Assembly: GCF_024435355.1 (NCBI RefSeq)
Contig: NZ_JAMJWG010000020.1
Location: 1 to 64,000, forward strand
Direction: 5' to 3'
Source of the DNA: Streptomyces odontomachi
GTDB taxonomy: Bacteria; Actinomycetota; Actinomycetes; Streptomycetales; Streptomycetaceae
DNA length: 64,000 bases
A program made the position numbers and the translations under genes. This document shows positions 7,321 through 15,430 of this stretch, one piece after another. The notes beneath the pieces were generated by a model that did not search any database, was not told the origin of the DNA, and saw only the letters and a list, made by a program, of their open reading frames with translations. Each line of letters opens with the position of its first letter. Position 1 is the first letter of the stretch.

Positions 7321-9465
7321 TCAGTATCCGTACCGGCCTGCGCCGGTCGCCTTGGGGGTGCTCTTCGCCGCGCTGGCGGTCTTCGTGTAGGACTTCCAGA
7401 TGTCCTCGGGAAGGGTCCGTGCTGCCGCTGTCCCGGCCTGTCCCGCCAGGCCCTTGAGCGATTGCACCTGCTGCGTCTTGGGCTCGATCCGGAAGAGGGC
7501 CACCGCCGTGACCGCCGACGGGTCGTAGCCGACGAACCAGCCCGCCTTGCCGTCCGGGCTCGTCCCCGCCCGGCCCGCCGCACCTTCGTGCCCGTCCACC
7601 GGGGCCGGTGTGTCGTGTCCGTACAGCGCGGCGGTCACGTCGTGGGCGACGGCCGAGGAGAACGGGTGGGTGACGGCGGGCCGGTGCAGCGTGACCGCGG
7701 CGCCGTCCTGGGTGATGCGGAGCACCGAGTACGGGTCGGTGTGCGTGCCGGACGCCAGGAAGGTCCCGTAGGCGCCGGCCAGCCGGATGGGGCTGGGCGT
7801 GACGGTGGCGCCGAGCGCGAACGTGGGGGCCTGCGCGCCGAAGCCGGTGGGCAGCAGTCCGGCGTCGACGGACGCCCGGCGCACCCGGTCCAGGCCGACG
7901 TCCATGCCCAGTTGCACGACGGGGACGTTGACGGACTCGGCCATCGCCTTGGCGATGCTGATCGTCCCCCAGGAGCGGTTGCCGTCGTTGGCGATCTTCA
8001 CGATCTTGCCGTTGCGGTCCCAGTAGGGCCCTTCGGGCGTGCGCACCGGCACCTTGTTGTCCGCGTCGTACCGGGTGTCGGGGGTGAGCGGGGCACGGGG
8101 CGCGTCGCGGCGGAGCAGCCGGCCGTCGCGCAGCCCGGCCGCGTACACGAAGGGGGCGTAGACGGTGCCGGCCGGCACGACCCTGATGTCGGCGTCGTTG
8201 AAGGCCTGGGTGAGGTAGCCGGGTCCGCCGTAGAGGGCCAGGATGCGCCCGTCGGTGGCGACCGTGGCGGCGCCGACGCGGACGTTGCGGTCGGCGTGCC
8301 GGGTCTTCGGGTGGAGGGCGGAGGTGCTCTTCGGCACCGCCGCCGCGAGGGCGTCCACCCGGCGCTTTTCGAAGGTGGTGTGGATCTGGTAGCCGCCGAG
8401 GGCGAACTGCGCGTCCGAGATGTCGGCGCGCAGCTGTGCGTACTCCCGTGCGGTGTCCACCAGGTAGCCGATCTGTCCGTCCAGGCCGGCGGGCTTGGGC
8501 GGGGCGATCGGTTCGGGGAACGTCCGGTACGTGGCGCGCTCGGCGGGTGACAGGTGACCTGTGCTGACCATCCGGTCCAGCACCCACTTCCAGCGGTCCA
8601 CGGCGCGCTTGTGGTTGGCGGCGCTGATCGCGGGGTCGTAGTTGCCGGCGCCCTTGAGCAGGGTGGCGAGGACGGCGCCCTCGCTGGCGTTCAGCTCGGT
8701 GACGTCCTTGCCGTAGTACGCCGTGGCCGCGCGCTGCACCCCGTAGGCGCCGCGGCCGAACCAGCTGGTGTTCAGGTATCCCTCCAGGATCTGCTGCTTG
8801 CCCATGCGCTGGTCGATCTTGACCGACAGGAACATCTCGGTGATCTTCCTCGACAGCGTCTGCTGCTGGTTGAGGTAGACGTTCTTGACGTACTGCTGGG
8901 TGATGGTGGAGCCGCCCTGGGTCTCTCCGCCGGTCGCCATGGCGTACACGGCCCGCCCGATGCCCTTCGGGGAGATGCCGTGGTCGCTGTAGAAGGACGC
9001 GTTCTCCGCGGCCAGGACCGCCCACTGCACGTCGGAGGGGATGCGGTCCAGCGACATCGCCTGCCGGTCGACGGGGCCGACGCGGGCCATCTCGGTGCCG
9101 TCGGCCCAGTAGTAGACGTTGTCCTGCTGGGTGGCGAAGGCGTTCAGGTCGGCCGGGACCCGGGTCCGTGCGTAGGTGATGCCGACGGCGGTGACCAGGG
9201 TGAGCGTCACCCAGAGTCCGGCCAGCAGGGTCTGGCGGAGCGACGGCAGCCAGCGGCGCAGGCCGGTACGGCCGGGGCGCGGGTAGCGGGGCCGCAGCTT
9301 GGCGGTCCAGCCGGGCCGGATGCGGGCCAGCCACTCGGTGCACCGGTCGAGCCGGCGGAAGGCCGGGGGCCTGCCGGCCGCCTTGCGTGCACGTCGCCGG
9401 CCGCGCGGGTGCCGCGATATGAGCCGTCTTGTCAACATCCGTTCGCCCCTGCCGGATCGCCCCAT
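7321..9465 (-). CDS. Class A penicillin-binding protein with degenerate transpeptidase motifs
   Basis: A 714-residue membrane-anchored wall enzyme: basic cytoplasmic N-terminus, one helix (about 80-98), then a GT51 glycosyltransferase domain with the catalytic Glu in AAENASFYSDHGIS (near 153), QGGSTITQQ and KITEMFLSVKID. The penicillin-binding domain follows, but its motifs are altered: where active enzymes read GSTFKP this reads GTVYAP (near 430), and the KTG triad is RAG (near 630); SVN (near 510) is kept. It therefore likely polymerises glycan but may not cross-link. First gene of a PBP-regulator-kinase-lipoprotein operon. An alternative start, ATG at 9438, has AGGGG 7 bases upstream. Confidence 0.88.
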   Translation of the reverse strand: MGRSGRGERMLTRRLISRHPRGRRRARKAAGRPPAFRRLDRCTEWLARIRPGWTAKLRPRYPRPGRTGLRRWLPSLRQTLLAGLWVTLTLVTAVGITYARTRVPADLNAFATQQDNVYYWADGTEMARVGPVDRQAMSLDRIPSDVQWAVLAAENASFYSDHGISPKGIGRAVYAMATGGETQGGSTITQQYVKNVYLNQQQTLSRKITEMFLSVKIDQRMGKQQILEGYLNTSWFGRGAYGVQRAATAYYGKDVTELNASEGAVLATLLKGAGNYDPAISAANHKRAVDRWKWVLDRMVSTGHLSPAERATYRTFPEPIAPPKPAGLDGQIGYLVDTAREYAQLRADISDAQFALGGYQIHTTFEKRRVDALAAAVPKSTSALHPKTRHADRNVRVGAATVATDGRILALYGGPGYLTQAFNDADIRVVPAGTVYAPFVYAAGLRDGRLLRRDAPRAPLTPDTRYDADNKVPVRTPEGPYWDRNGKIVKIANDGNRSWGTISIAKAMAESVNVPVVQLGMDVGLDRVRRASVDAGLLPTGFGAQAPTFALGATVTPSPIRLAGAYGTFLASGTHTDPYSVLRITQDGAAVTLHRPAVTHPFSSAVAHDVTAALYGHDTPAPVDGHEGAAGRAGTSPDGKAGWFVGYDPSAVTAVALFRIEPKTQQVQSLKGLAGQAGTAAARTLPEDIWKSYTKTASAAKSTPKATGAGRYGY

Positions 9466-9532
9466 GGGGCGCTCTCGCCCCGGTGTCAGCGGGGAGCCTA
9501 GAAAGCGCCTTGGATGCTCAGTCGATGAGTTC

Positions 9533-9548
9533 TCGACAATTCTGTAAC
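9533..9548 (-). promoter_or_regulatory. Possible AfsQ1-type box upstream of the PBP operon
   Basis: On the minus strand, 68 bases before the PBP start, GTTAC-N6-GTCGA is present. The known AfsQ1 box is GTnAC-N6-GTnAC; only the first half matches fully. It is noted because the operon encodes an AfsQ1-like regulator that could control its own operon. Weak evidence. Confidence 0.2.
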
Positions 9549-9747
9549 AGCAGGTTTCGAAGGTCTTGACGCGTTCCGTCGGGGACGATCCCGTGCCACC
9601 CCGGCCGCGACCGCTGCCCCGGCAGAGGCTTCCGTTATGGTTCCGTGACCCTTTGAGCCAGGGATCATTACGCTTCGAATGAAGGGTGGGCCACGGCCGA
9701 CACCACCCGCAGTGCCGGCCCCGACCTCACCGATGAAGGCAATCCCT

Positions 9748-11064
9748 ATGCCCCGTTCAACCAGTTCGCCCCGTTCGACGAAGCGCCGCTGGCGGGCCAT
9801 GCCGCCGCGTGCGCGGGGGTCCGCCTACACGGTGTGCGGGCTGCTGTCCGCCGGCCTGCTGGGCACGCTGATCGTCGGGGTTCCCGCCCCCGGTCCGCAC
9901 TCCGACGGCGGCACGACCGGGCAGACCACGCCCGCGGCGGACAAGCCGGCGCGGACGGCGCCACCGGCCCGCCGGCCCCCGGCGTGGGACGGCAAGGTCA
10001 AGGTGCTCGGCGACGGCTCGACCTCGTACACCGGACCGCAGCAGCACCAGCTCAGGCCCGAGAAGCTGAAGCCCGGTCAGAAACCCCCGCAGTTCGTGGT
10101 GTTCTCCTGGGACGGGGCCCTGGAGGACGACCACCACTACTTCTCCCGCTTCCGGAAGGTGGCCGAGGAGAACGACGCCCACATGACGTTCTTCCTCAGC
10201 GGCATGTACCTGCTGCCGAAGTCCGAGCGCGACCGTTACCACCCGCCGGGGCACGCCGCGGGCTCGGCCGCCATCGACTTCCCCACCGATCAGCACATCC
10301 GGTGGACCCTGGAGCAACTGCGCGGGGCCTGGGAGGACGGCGACGAGATCGGCACCCACTTCAACGGCCACTTCTGCGCCCCCGACCCGGCCGGTGGCGG
10401 CACCTGGACCACCGAGCAGTGGAAGAAGGAGACGGAACAGGCGTACTCCTTCGTGCAGCACTGGAAGACGAACACCGGCTTCAAGGACATCCCGGCGCTG
10501 CCCTTCGACTACGCCGAGGAACTGGTCGGCGGTCGCGCCCCGTGCCTGGAGGGCCAGAAGAACCTGCTGCCCGCGGCGAAGTCGCTCGGCTGGCGTTACG
10601 ACGCCAGCTCGCCCGGCGACTTCCAGCTGTGGCCGGCCAGGAAGGGCGGGCTGTGGGACTTCCCGCTCCAGCTGCTGCCCTACCCGGGCCGGGACAACCA
10701 GGTCCTGTCGATGGACTTCAACTTCCTCTACAACCAGTCCGGTGACGACACCGACGGCAACCCGGCCAGGTACCCCGAGTGGGAGCAGGAGACCCGGCAG
10801 GGCTATCTCAACGGCTTCCAGCGGGTCTACAACGGCAGCCGCGCGCCGCTGTTCGTCGGCAACCACTTCGAGACCTGGAACGGCGGCATATACATGCAGG
10901 CGGTGGAGGACGTCGTCAAGGACGTCTGCCACCGCAAGGACGTGCGCTGCGTGTCGTTCAAGGAGCTGTGCGACTGGCTGGACGTCCAGGACCCGGCGGT
11001 CCTGGACCAGCTGCGGGGTCTTGACCCGGCGGAGTCCCCGAACTGGTCGACGTTCATCAAGTGA
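9748..11064 (+). CDS. Secreted NodB/polysaccharide-deacetylase-like protein
   Basis: About 438 residues. A basic N-terminus and hydrophobic helix (AYTVCGLLSAGLLGTLIVGV) indicate export or an anchored signal, followed by a Pro/Thr/Ala-rich linker. The catalytic-type region has the NodB-fold start FVVFSWDGALEDD and a metal-binding-like THFNGHFC, resembling the D-D and HxxxH motifs of deacetylases. A final block, FVGNHFETWNGGIYMQAVEDV, is typical of long actinobacterial members of unknown substrate. The ATG at 9748 has GAAGG 8 bases upstream; two earlier in-frame ATGs (9679, 9733) lack this. It is divergent from the PBP operon. Confidence 0.72.
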   Translation: MPRSTSSPRSTKRRWRAMPPRARGSAYTVCGLLSAGLLGTLIVGVPAPGPHSDGGTTGQTTPAADKPARTAPPARRPPAWDGKVKVLGDGSTSYTGPQQHQLRPEKLKPGQKPPQFVVFSWDGALEDDHHYFSRFRKVAEENDAHMTFFLSGMYLLPKSERDRYHPPGHAAGSAAIDFPTDQHIRWTLEQLRGAWEDGDEIGTHFNGHFCAPDPAGGGTWTTEQWKKETEQAYSFVQHWKTNTGFKDIPALPFDYAEELVGGRAPCLEGQKNLLPAAKSLGWRYDASSPGDFQLWPARKGGLWDFPLQLLPYPGRDNQVLSMDFNFLYNQSGDDTDGNPARYPEWEQETRQGYLNGFQRVYNGSRAPLFVGNHFETWNGGIYMQAVEDVVKDVCHRKDVRCVSFKELCDWLDVQDPAVLDQLRGLDPAESPNWSTFIK

Positions 11065-11103
11065 CGGGTTGCCGCCCCGTCGGGTCGTCACCGTCCCGGA
11101 GGG

Positions 11104-11211
11104 CCTGTTTCTGTCGTATCCGGACCACCGACCGGTGGGGGTTGTTCGCGCAGTTCCCGCGCCCCCTTTAGGGCACTACGTGCCCATCAAAGGGGCGCGG
11201 GGAACTGCGCG
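11104..11211. terminator. Bidirectional terminator within a dispersed repeat
   Basis: After a leading TTTCTGTCGTATCCGGACCACC block, 11147-11174 (CGCGCAGTTCCCGCGCCCCC...) pairs with 11181-11211 in a stem of over 25 bp. A hairpin of this GCGCAGTTCCCCGCGCCCC type recurs in intergenic regions of Streptomyces genomes. It separates the convergent deacetylase-like gene and the opp operon. Confidence 0.75.
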
Positions 11212-11254
11212 ATCGGCCACGACGAGACCGTCGGATCGCCACCGGCCCGAAGGC

Positions 11255-11336
11255 GCTCTTTCTGTCGCATCGTGACCACCGGCCCGGTGATGGGTTGCTC
11301 GCACAGTTCCTCGCGCCCCTTCAGGGGCGCCCCGCG
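11255..11336. repeat. Second, partial copy of the dispersed terminator repeat
   Basis: CTCTTTCTGTCGCATCGTGACCACC..., followed by CGCACAGTTCCTCGCGCCCC, repeats the order of the block at 11104-11175. Bases 11313-11330 form a perfect 8-bp hairpin, and the stop codon of oppF lies inside it. Confidence 0.6.
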
Positions 11337-12415
11337 TCGGGCGCCGTGCCGTCGTCGTCCACCAGGTGGCAGGCGACCCGGTGGGCACCGCCGCCGACCG
11401 TCCGCAGCCGCGGCACCTCACTGCGGCAGCGGTCCACGGCGAGCGGGCAGCGGGTGTGGAAGCGGCAGGCGCTGAACACATCGCCGGCGCCGCCCTGCGG
11501 GGCACTTCCGGGGCGCCCGGTCGGGGCCACCGGGCTTGGCAGGTCACCGCTGAGGACGATCCGCTCCCGGGTGCGCTGCGTGACCGGGTCGGGGACCGGC
11601 GCAGCGGACAGCAGCGCCTGGGTGTAGGGGTGTTTGGGGCCGGCGAACAGGGCGGCGGCCGGGGCCTCCTCGACGATCACGCCCAGGTACATCACGGCGA
11701 TCCGGTCGGCGAGGAACTCCACGGCGGCCAGGTCGTGGGTGATGAACAGGCAGCCGAAGCCCCTCTCCCGTTGCAGGTCGGCGAGCAGGTTGAGCACGGC
11801 GGCCTGCACGGAGACGTCGAGGGCAGAGGTCGGCTCGTCGGCGACCAGCAGGGCCGGGTCCACGCAGAGCGCGCGGGCCAGCGAGATCCGCTGCCGCTGA
11901 CCGCCGGAGAGCTGGTGCGGGTGCCGGCCGGCCAGCTCCGGGCGCAGCCCGACCTGGGCCAGCAGCTCGGCCACCCGCGCACGTGCCGCGTCCCCGCGCG
12001 CGATGCGGTGCAGCCGCAACGGCTCCGCGATGATCTCCCCGATCGTCATCCGCGGGTCCAGCGACGCCGAGGGGTCCTGGAAGACCAGGTGGAAGTCCTT
12101 GCGCAGGGGGCGCAGGGCCCGCCGCGACATCCGGGTGATGTCGGTGCCGCGCATCCGCACCGTGCCGCCGGTCGGCTCGTCGAGGCGTACGGCACATCGT
12201 CCGACGGTGGACTTGCCGCTGCCGGACTCGCCGACGAGGCCGACGACCTCGCCGCGGCCGACCGAGAGGCTGACTCCGTCGGCGGCGCGCACGGTACCGC
12301 CCGGCACGGAGAAGTGCCGTTCCAGGTCGATGAGTTCGAGTACCGGGCTGCCGGCCGTGGCGGCGTCGGCTGCCGTGGCCGGCTCGGGGTCGGCCGGGGG
12401 TGGGGTGCGGGTCAC
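11321..12415 (-). CDS. oppF: Oligopeptide ABC transporter ATP-binding protein (OppF-like)
   Basis: A 364-residue cytoplasmic ATPase. Walker A is GESGSGKST, the signature is LSGGQRQRISLARAL and Walker B is LLVADEPTSALD. The C-terminal extension with CRFHTRCPLA is characteristic of the oligopeptide/dipeptide subfamily. Last gene of the five-gene opp operon; its start overlaps the stop of oppD by 4 bases. With OppD it powers import of peptides or similar solutes. Confidence 0.9.
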   Translation of the reverse strand: MTRTPPPADPEPATAADAATAGSPVLELIDLERHFSVPGGTVRAADGVSLSVGRGEVVGLVGESGSGKSTVGRCAVRLDEPTGGTVRMRGTDITRMSRRALRPLRKDFHLVFQDPSASLDPRMTIGEIIAEPLRLHRIARGDAARARVAELLAQVGLRPELAGRHPHQLSGGQRQRISLARALCVDPALLVADEPTSALDVSVQAAVLNLLADLQRERGFGCLFITHDLAAVEFLADRIAVMYLGVIVEEAPAAALFAGPKHPYTQALLSAAPVPDPVTQRTRERIVLSGDLPSPVAPTGRPGSAPQGGAGDVFSACRFHTRCPLAVDRCRSEVPRLRTVGGGAHRVACHLVDDDGTAPDAGRP

Positions 12416-13575
12416 TGTCCGGTCTCCTGGTGGGTGCGTACGAGCGCGTCACGGTGTGGATGCCAGCAGGCGGCCTGGTGCGGGGCGTGGGTGCCGGTGG
12501 GGGCACCGGTGGTGTCGGACGTGATGACGCCGGCGGGAGTGCCGGTGATGACGCCGGTGGTGGCGTCCGTGGCGGCGTCGTCCGGGTCGGTGTCCCCCAG
12601 GAGGGGCCGGCTCGCGGTGCACTGCTCGTCCGCGCGTGCACAGCGGGGCGCGAAGGTGCAGGCGTCGGGCTGGGTGTCCAGGCTGGGCACCAGGCCGGGG
12701 ATCTCGGTGAGGCGCGGCCTGTCGGCGTTGTCGGGGGCCGGCCCGGGACGCAGTACGGCGCTGAGCAGCCCCCTGGTGTAGGGATGGCGGGGTGCGGCGA
12801 ACAGCTCGTGCACGGGGGCGTGTTCGACGGCCCGGCCCGCGTACATCACGAGCACCCGGTCGGCGATGTCGGCCACCACGCCCAGGTCGTGGGTGATGAG
12901 GACGATCGAGGTGCCCAGGCGGTTGCGCAGGTTCTTGAGCACTTCGAGGATGCCCGCCTGGACCGTCACGTCGAGCGCGGTGGTGGGCTCGTCGGCGATC
13001 AGCACCGCGGGGTCGCAGGCCACCGCGAGGGCGATCATGACGCGCTGCCGCATCCCGCCGCTGAGCTGGTGGGGGTATTCGTCCAGGCGTCGGTCGGGCG
13101 CCGGGATGCCGACCAGGGTGAGCAGTTCGGCGGCGCGCTCGCGGGCCTCCCTGCGGTTCAGGCCCTGGTGCCGGCGGAGCACCTCGCCGACCTGGCGGCC
13201 GACGGTGAGTACCGGGTTCAGGGAGGTCATCGGCTCCTGGAAGATCATGGCGATGTCCTTGCCGCGCACCCGGCGCAGCTCCTTCTCGCCGGCGCCGACG
13301 AGTTCGCGCCCGCCGAGCGTCACCGAGCCGGAGAGCTGCGCGGTGGACGGCAGCAGCCCCATCACGGCCATCGCCGACACCGACTTGCCGCAGCCGGACT
13401 CGCCGACCACCGCGAGGACCTCCCCCGGGGCCAGTTCGTAGCAGAGCCCGTCGACGGCGTGCACGGGGCGGCCGCCCCGGCCCCCCTTCGCCTGCGCCCC
13501 GAAGGTCACCGACAGGTCCCGGACGCCGAGCACCGGCTTGGTCGTGGTGGCGGTTGTCGCACCGGTCGCCGTCAC
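12412..13575 (-). CDS. oppD: Oligopeptide ABC transporter ATP-binding protein (OppD-like)
   Basis: A 387-residue ATPase with Walker A GESGCGKS, signature LSGGMRQRV, Walker B VLIADEPTTALD and the subfamily Cys motif CTFAPRCARADEQC. Between this motif and the C-terminus lies an unusual Thr/Gly-rich stretch (residues about 335-365, with near-repeats TTGVITGTPAG and TSDTTGAPTG) that looks like a local expansion. It overlaps oppC and oppF by 4 bases each. Confidence 0.9.
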   Translation of the reverse strand: MTATGATTATTTKPVLGVRDLSVTFGAQAKGGRGGRPVHAVDGLCYELAPGEVLAVVGESGCGKSVSAMAVMGLLPSTAQLSGSVTLGGRELVGAGEKELRRVRGKDIAMIFQEPMTSLNPVLTVGRQVGEVLRRHQGLNRREARERAAELLTLVGIPAPDRRLDEYPHQLSGGMRQRVMIALAVACDPAVLIADEPTTALDVTVQAGILEVLKNLRNRLGTSIVLITHDLGVVADIADRVLVMYAGRAVEHAPVHELFAAPRHPYTRGLLSAVLRPGPAPDNADRPRLTEIPGLVPSLDTQPDACTFAPRCARADEQCTASRPLLGDTDPDDAATDATTGVITGTPAGVITSDTTGAPTGTHAPHQAACWHPHRDALVRTHQETGQ

Positions 13576-14471
13576 AGCGTGCCTCCTCGGGGGTCGAGTA
13601 CGTCGCGCAGCCCGTCGCCGAGCAGGTTGAACGCCAGGGTGGCGGCCACCACGGCGAGCCCGGGGAAGACCGCCATCCAGGGCGCGGGCGCGAGGAACGA
13701 CTGGGCGCTGGAGAGCATCACGCCGAGCGACGGTGCCGGCGGCTGGACGCCGAGGCCGAGGAAGCTCAGCAGCGCCTCGCCGATGATGGCGGTGGGGATG
13801 CCGACGGTGGCCTGGACGATCAGCGCGGAGCTGGCGTTCGGCAGGATGTGCCGGAAGAGCACGGTGCCGTCGCCCCCACCGCTGGCCACCGCGGCGGCCA
13901 CGTAGTCGGCGTGTGCGAGGCGCAGCGTCTCGGCGCGGGTGATGCGGATGACGGCCGGGATCTGGGAGATGCCGATGGCGATCGTCGCATTGGTCAGGGA
14001 CGGCCCGAGCACGGCGGCGAGGCCGACCGCGAGCACCAGGAACGGGAAGGCGAGCATGGTGTCGGTGAGCCGGGAGACGGCGCTGTCGGCGAACTTGCCG
14101 TAGAACCCGGCGACCAGGCCGAGCGGCACGCCCACCACGAACGCGAGCACCACGGCGAGCACGCCGACCTGCATGGACGCGCGCGCCCCGAAGATGACGC
14201 GGGAGAGCTGGTCACGGCCGAGGTCGTCGGTGCCGAGCCAGTGCGCCCAACCGGGCGCCTGGAGCACCTGGCCGAAGTCGGGCCGCGCGGGGTCGTAGGG
14301 CGCGATGAGCGGGGCGGCCAGTGCGGCGATGACGAAGACGGCGGCAACGACGGCTCCGGTGAGGGCGAGCCGGTTGGCGACGAGCCCCCGCAGGGCGATG
14401 CGCAGCCGGCCCGGTTCCGCGCCGCCGTCGGATATCGCGGCGGGCGCGTCGGCGGTGGTGGTCGCGGTCAC
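13572..14471 (-). CDS. oppC: Oligopeptide ABC transporter permease (OppC-like)
   Basis: A 299-residue inner-membrane permease. It has an N-terminal cytoplasmic extension, a first helix near ALTGAVVAAVFVIAALAAPL, the periplasmic HWLGTDDLGRDQLSRV block diagnostic of OppC/DppC, and an EAA loop (AAAVASGGGDGTVLFRHILPN) that contacts the ATPase. The start is GTG at 14471, with AGGAG upstream and a 4-base overlap with oppB. Confidence 0.9.
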   Translation of the reverse strand: MTATTTADAPAAISDGGAEPGRLRIALRGLVANRLALTGAVVAAVFVIAALAAPLIAPYDPARPDFGQVLQAPGWAHWLGTDDLGRDQLSRVIFGARASMQVGVLAVVLAFVVGVPLGLVAGFYGKFADSAVSRLTDTMLAFPFLVLAVGLAAVLGPSLTNATIAIGISQIPAVIRITRAETLRLAHADYVAAAVASGGGDGTVLFRHILPNASSALIVQATVGIPTAIIGEALLSFLGLGVQPPAPSLGVMLSSAQSFLAPAPWMAVFPGLAVVAATLAFNLLGDGLRDVLDPRGGTL

Positions 14472-15430
14472 CTGGCTCCTCCGAGTCGGATGCGTGGGTC
14501 GATGACGCAGTAGACGACGTCGACCAGCAGGTTGATGACGATGTACGCGGTCGAGGTGCAGAGCACGACGCCTTGCAGGACGGCGTAGTCGCGGGTGAAG
14601 ACCGAGTCGATGGTGAGCTTGCCGAAGCCGGGGAGCACGAAGATCTGCTCGGTGACGACCGCACCGGAGATCAGCTGCCCGAGTTGCAGGCCGAGCACGG
14701 TGACCACGGTCACCAGCGAGTTGCGCAGCGCATGGCCGCCGATGACCGCACGGCTGCTCAGGCCCTTGGCGCGCGCGGTGCGGACGTAGTCGGCGGAGAG
14801 CGCGTCGAGCATGGCGGCGCGGGTCTGCCGCATGACGACGGCGGCGAAGCCGGAGCCGAGCACGATCGCGGGAAGCACCATGCGGTGCAGGTTGTCCAGC
14901 GGGTCGGTGCCGAACGGCACGAACCCGGAGGCGGCGAACACCGGCAGCGCGATGGCGAAGGCCAGCACGAGCACGATGCCGAGCCAGAAGGTCGGGATCG
15001 AGAGCCCCAGCAGGGCCAGGATGTTGGCCAGCCACTCCTCGGGCCGGCCCCGTCGCACCGCGGCGACCACCCCGGCACCGATGCCGAGCACGATCGCCAG
15101 CAGCAGGGAGAGCGCGGCGAGTTCGAGGGTGATGGGCAGCGCGTCGGCAATGGCCCCGGTGACGGGCAGCCCGGTCCGTGCCGAGCTGCCGAGGTCCCCG
15201 GTGAGGGCGTGCCCGACGAAGTGCCCGTACTGCACGGCGATGTTGTCGTTGAGCCCGTACTCGGCACGGATCGCCGCGAGGGCCTGCGGGCTGCGTTCCT
15301 CGCCGGCGAGGGCGAGCGCCGGGTCGCCGGGCAGCGCGCGGACGCCGGCGAAGACCGCGATCGAGACGAGGACGAGGGTGATGGCGGACTGGCGCACCCT
15401 CTTCAGCAGGTAACGGGTCATGGGATTCAT
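14468..15430 (-). CDS. oppB: Oligopeptide ABC transporter permease (OppB-like)
   Basis: A 320-residue permease. MTRYLLKRVRQSAITLVLVS, then LPGDPALALAG and YGLNDNIAVQYGHFV, are the hallmark N-terminal blocks of OppB/DppB. Six membrane helices follow, with the EAA loop YVRTARAKGLSSRAVIGGHALRN. The ATG at 15430 overlaps the binding-protein stop by 4 bases. It forms the membrane channel with OppC. Confidence 0.9.
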   Translation of the reverse strand: MNPMTRYLLKRVRQSAITLVLVSIAVFAGVRALPGDPALALAGEERSPQALAAIRAEYGLNDNIAVQYGHFVGHALTGDLGSSARTGLPVTGAIADALPITLELAALSLLLAIVLGIGAGVVAAVRRGRPEEWLANILALLGLSIPTFWLGIVLVLAFAIALPVFAASGFVPFGTDPLDNLHRMVLPAIVLGSGFAAVVMRQTRAAMLDALSADYVRTARAKGLSSRAVIGGHALRNSLVTVVTVLGLQLGQLISGAVVTEQIFVLPGFGKLTIDSVFTRDYAVLQGVVLCTSTAYIVINLLVDVVYCVIDPRIRLGGAR

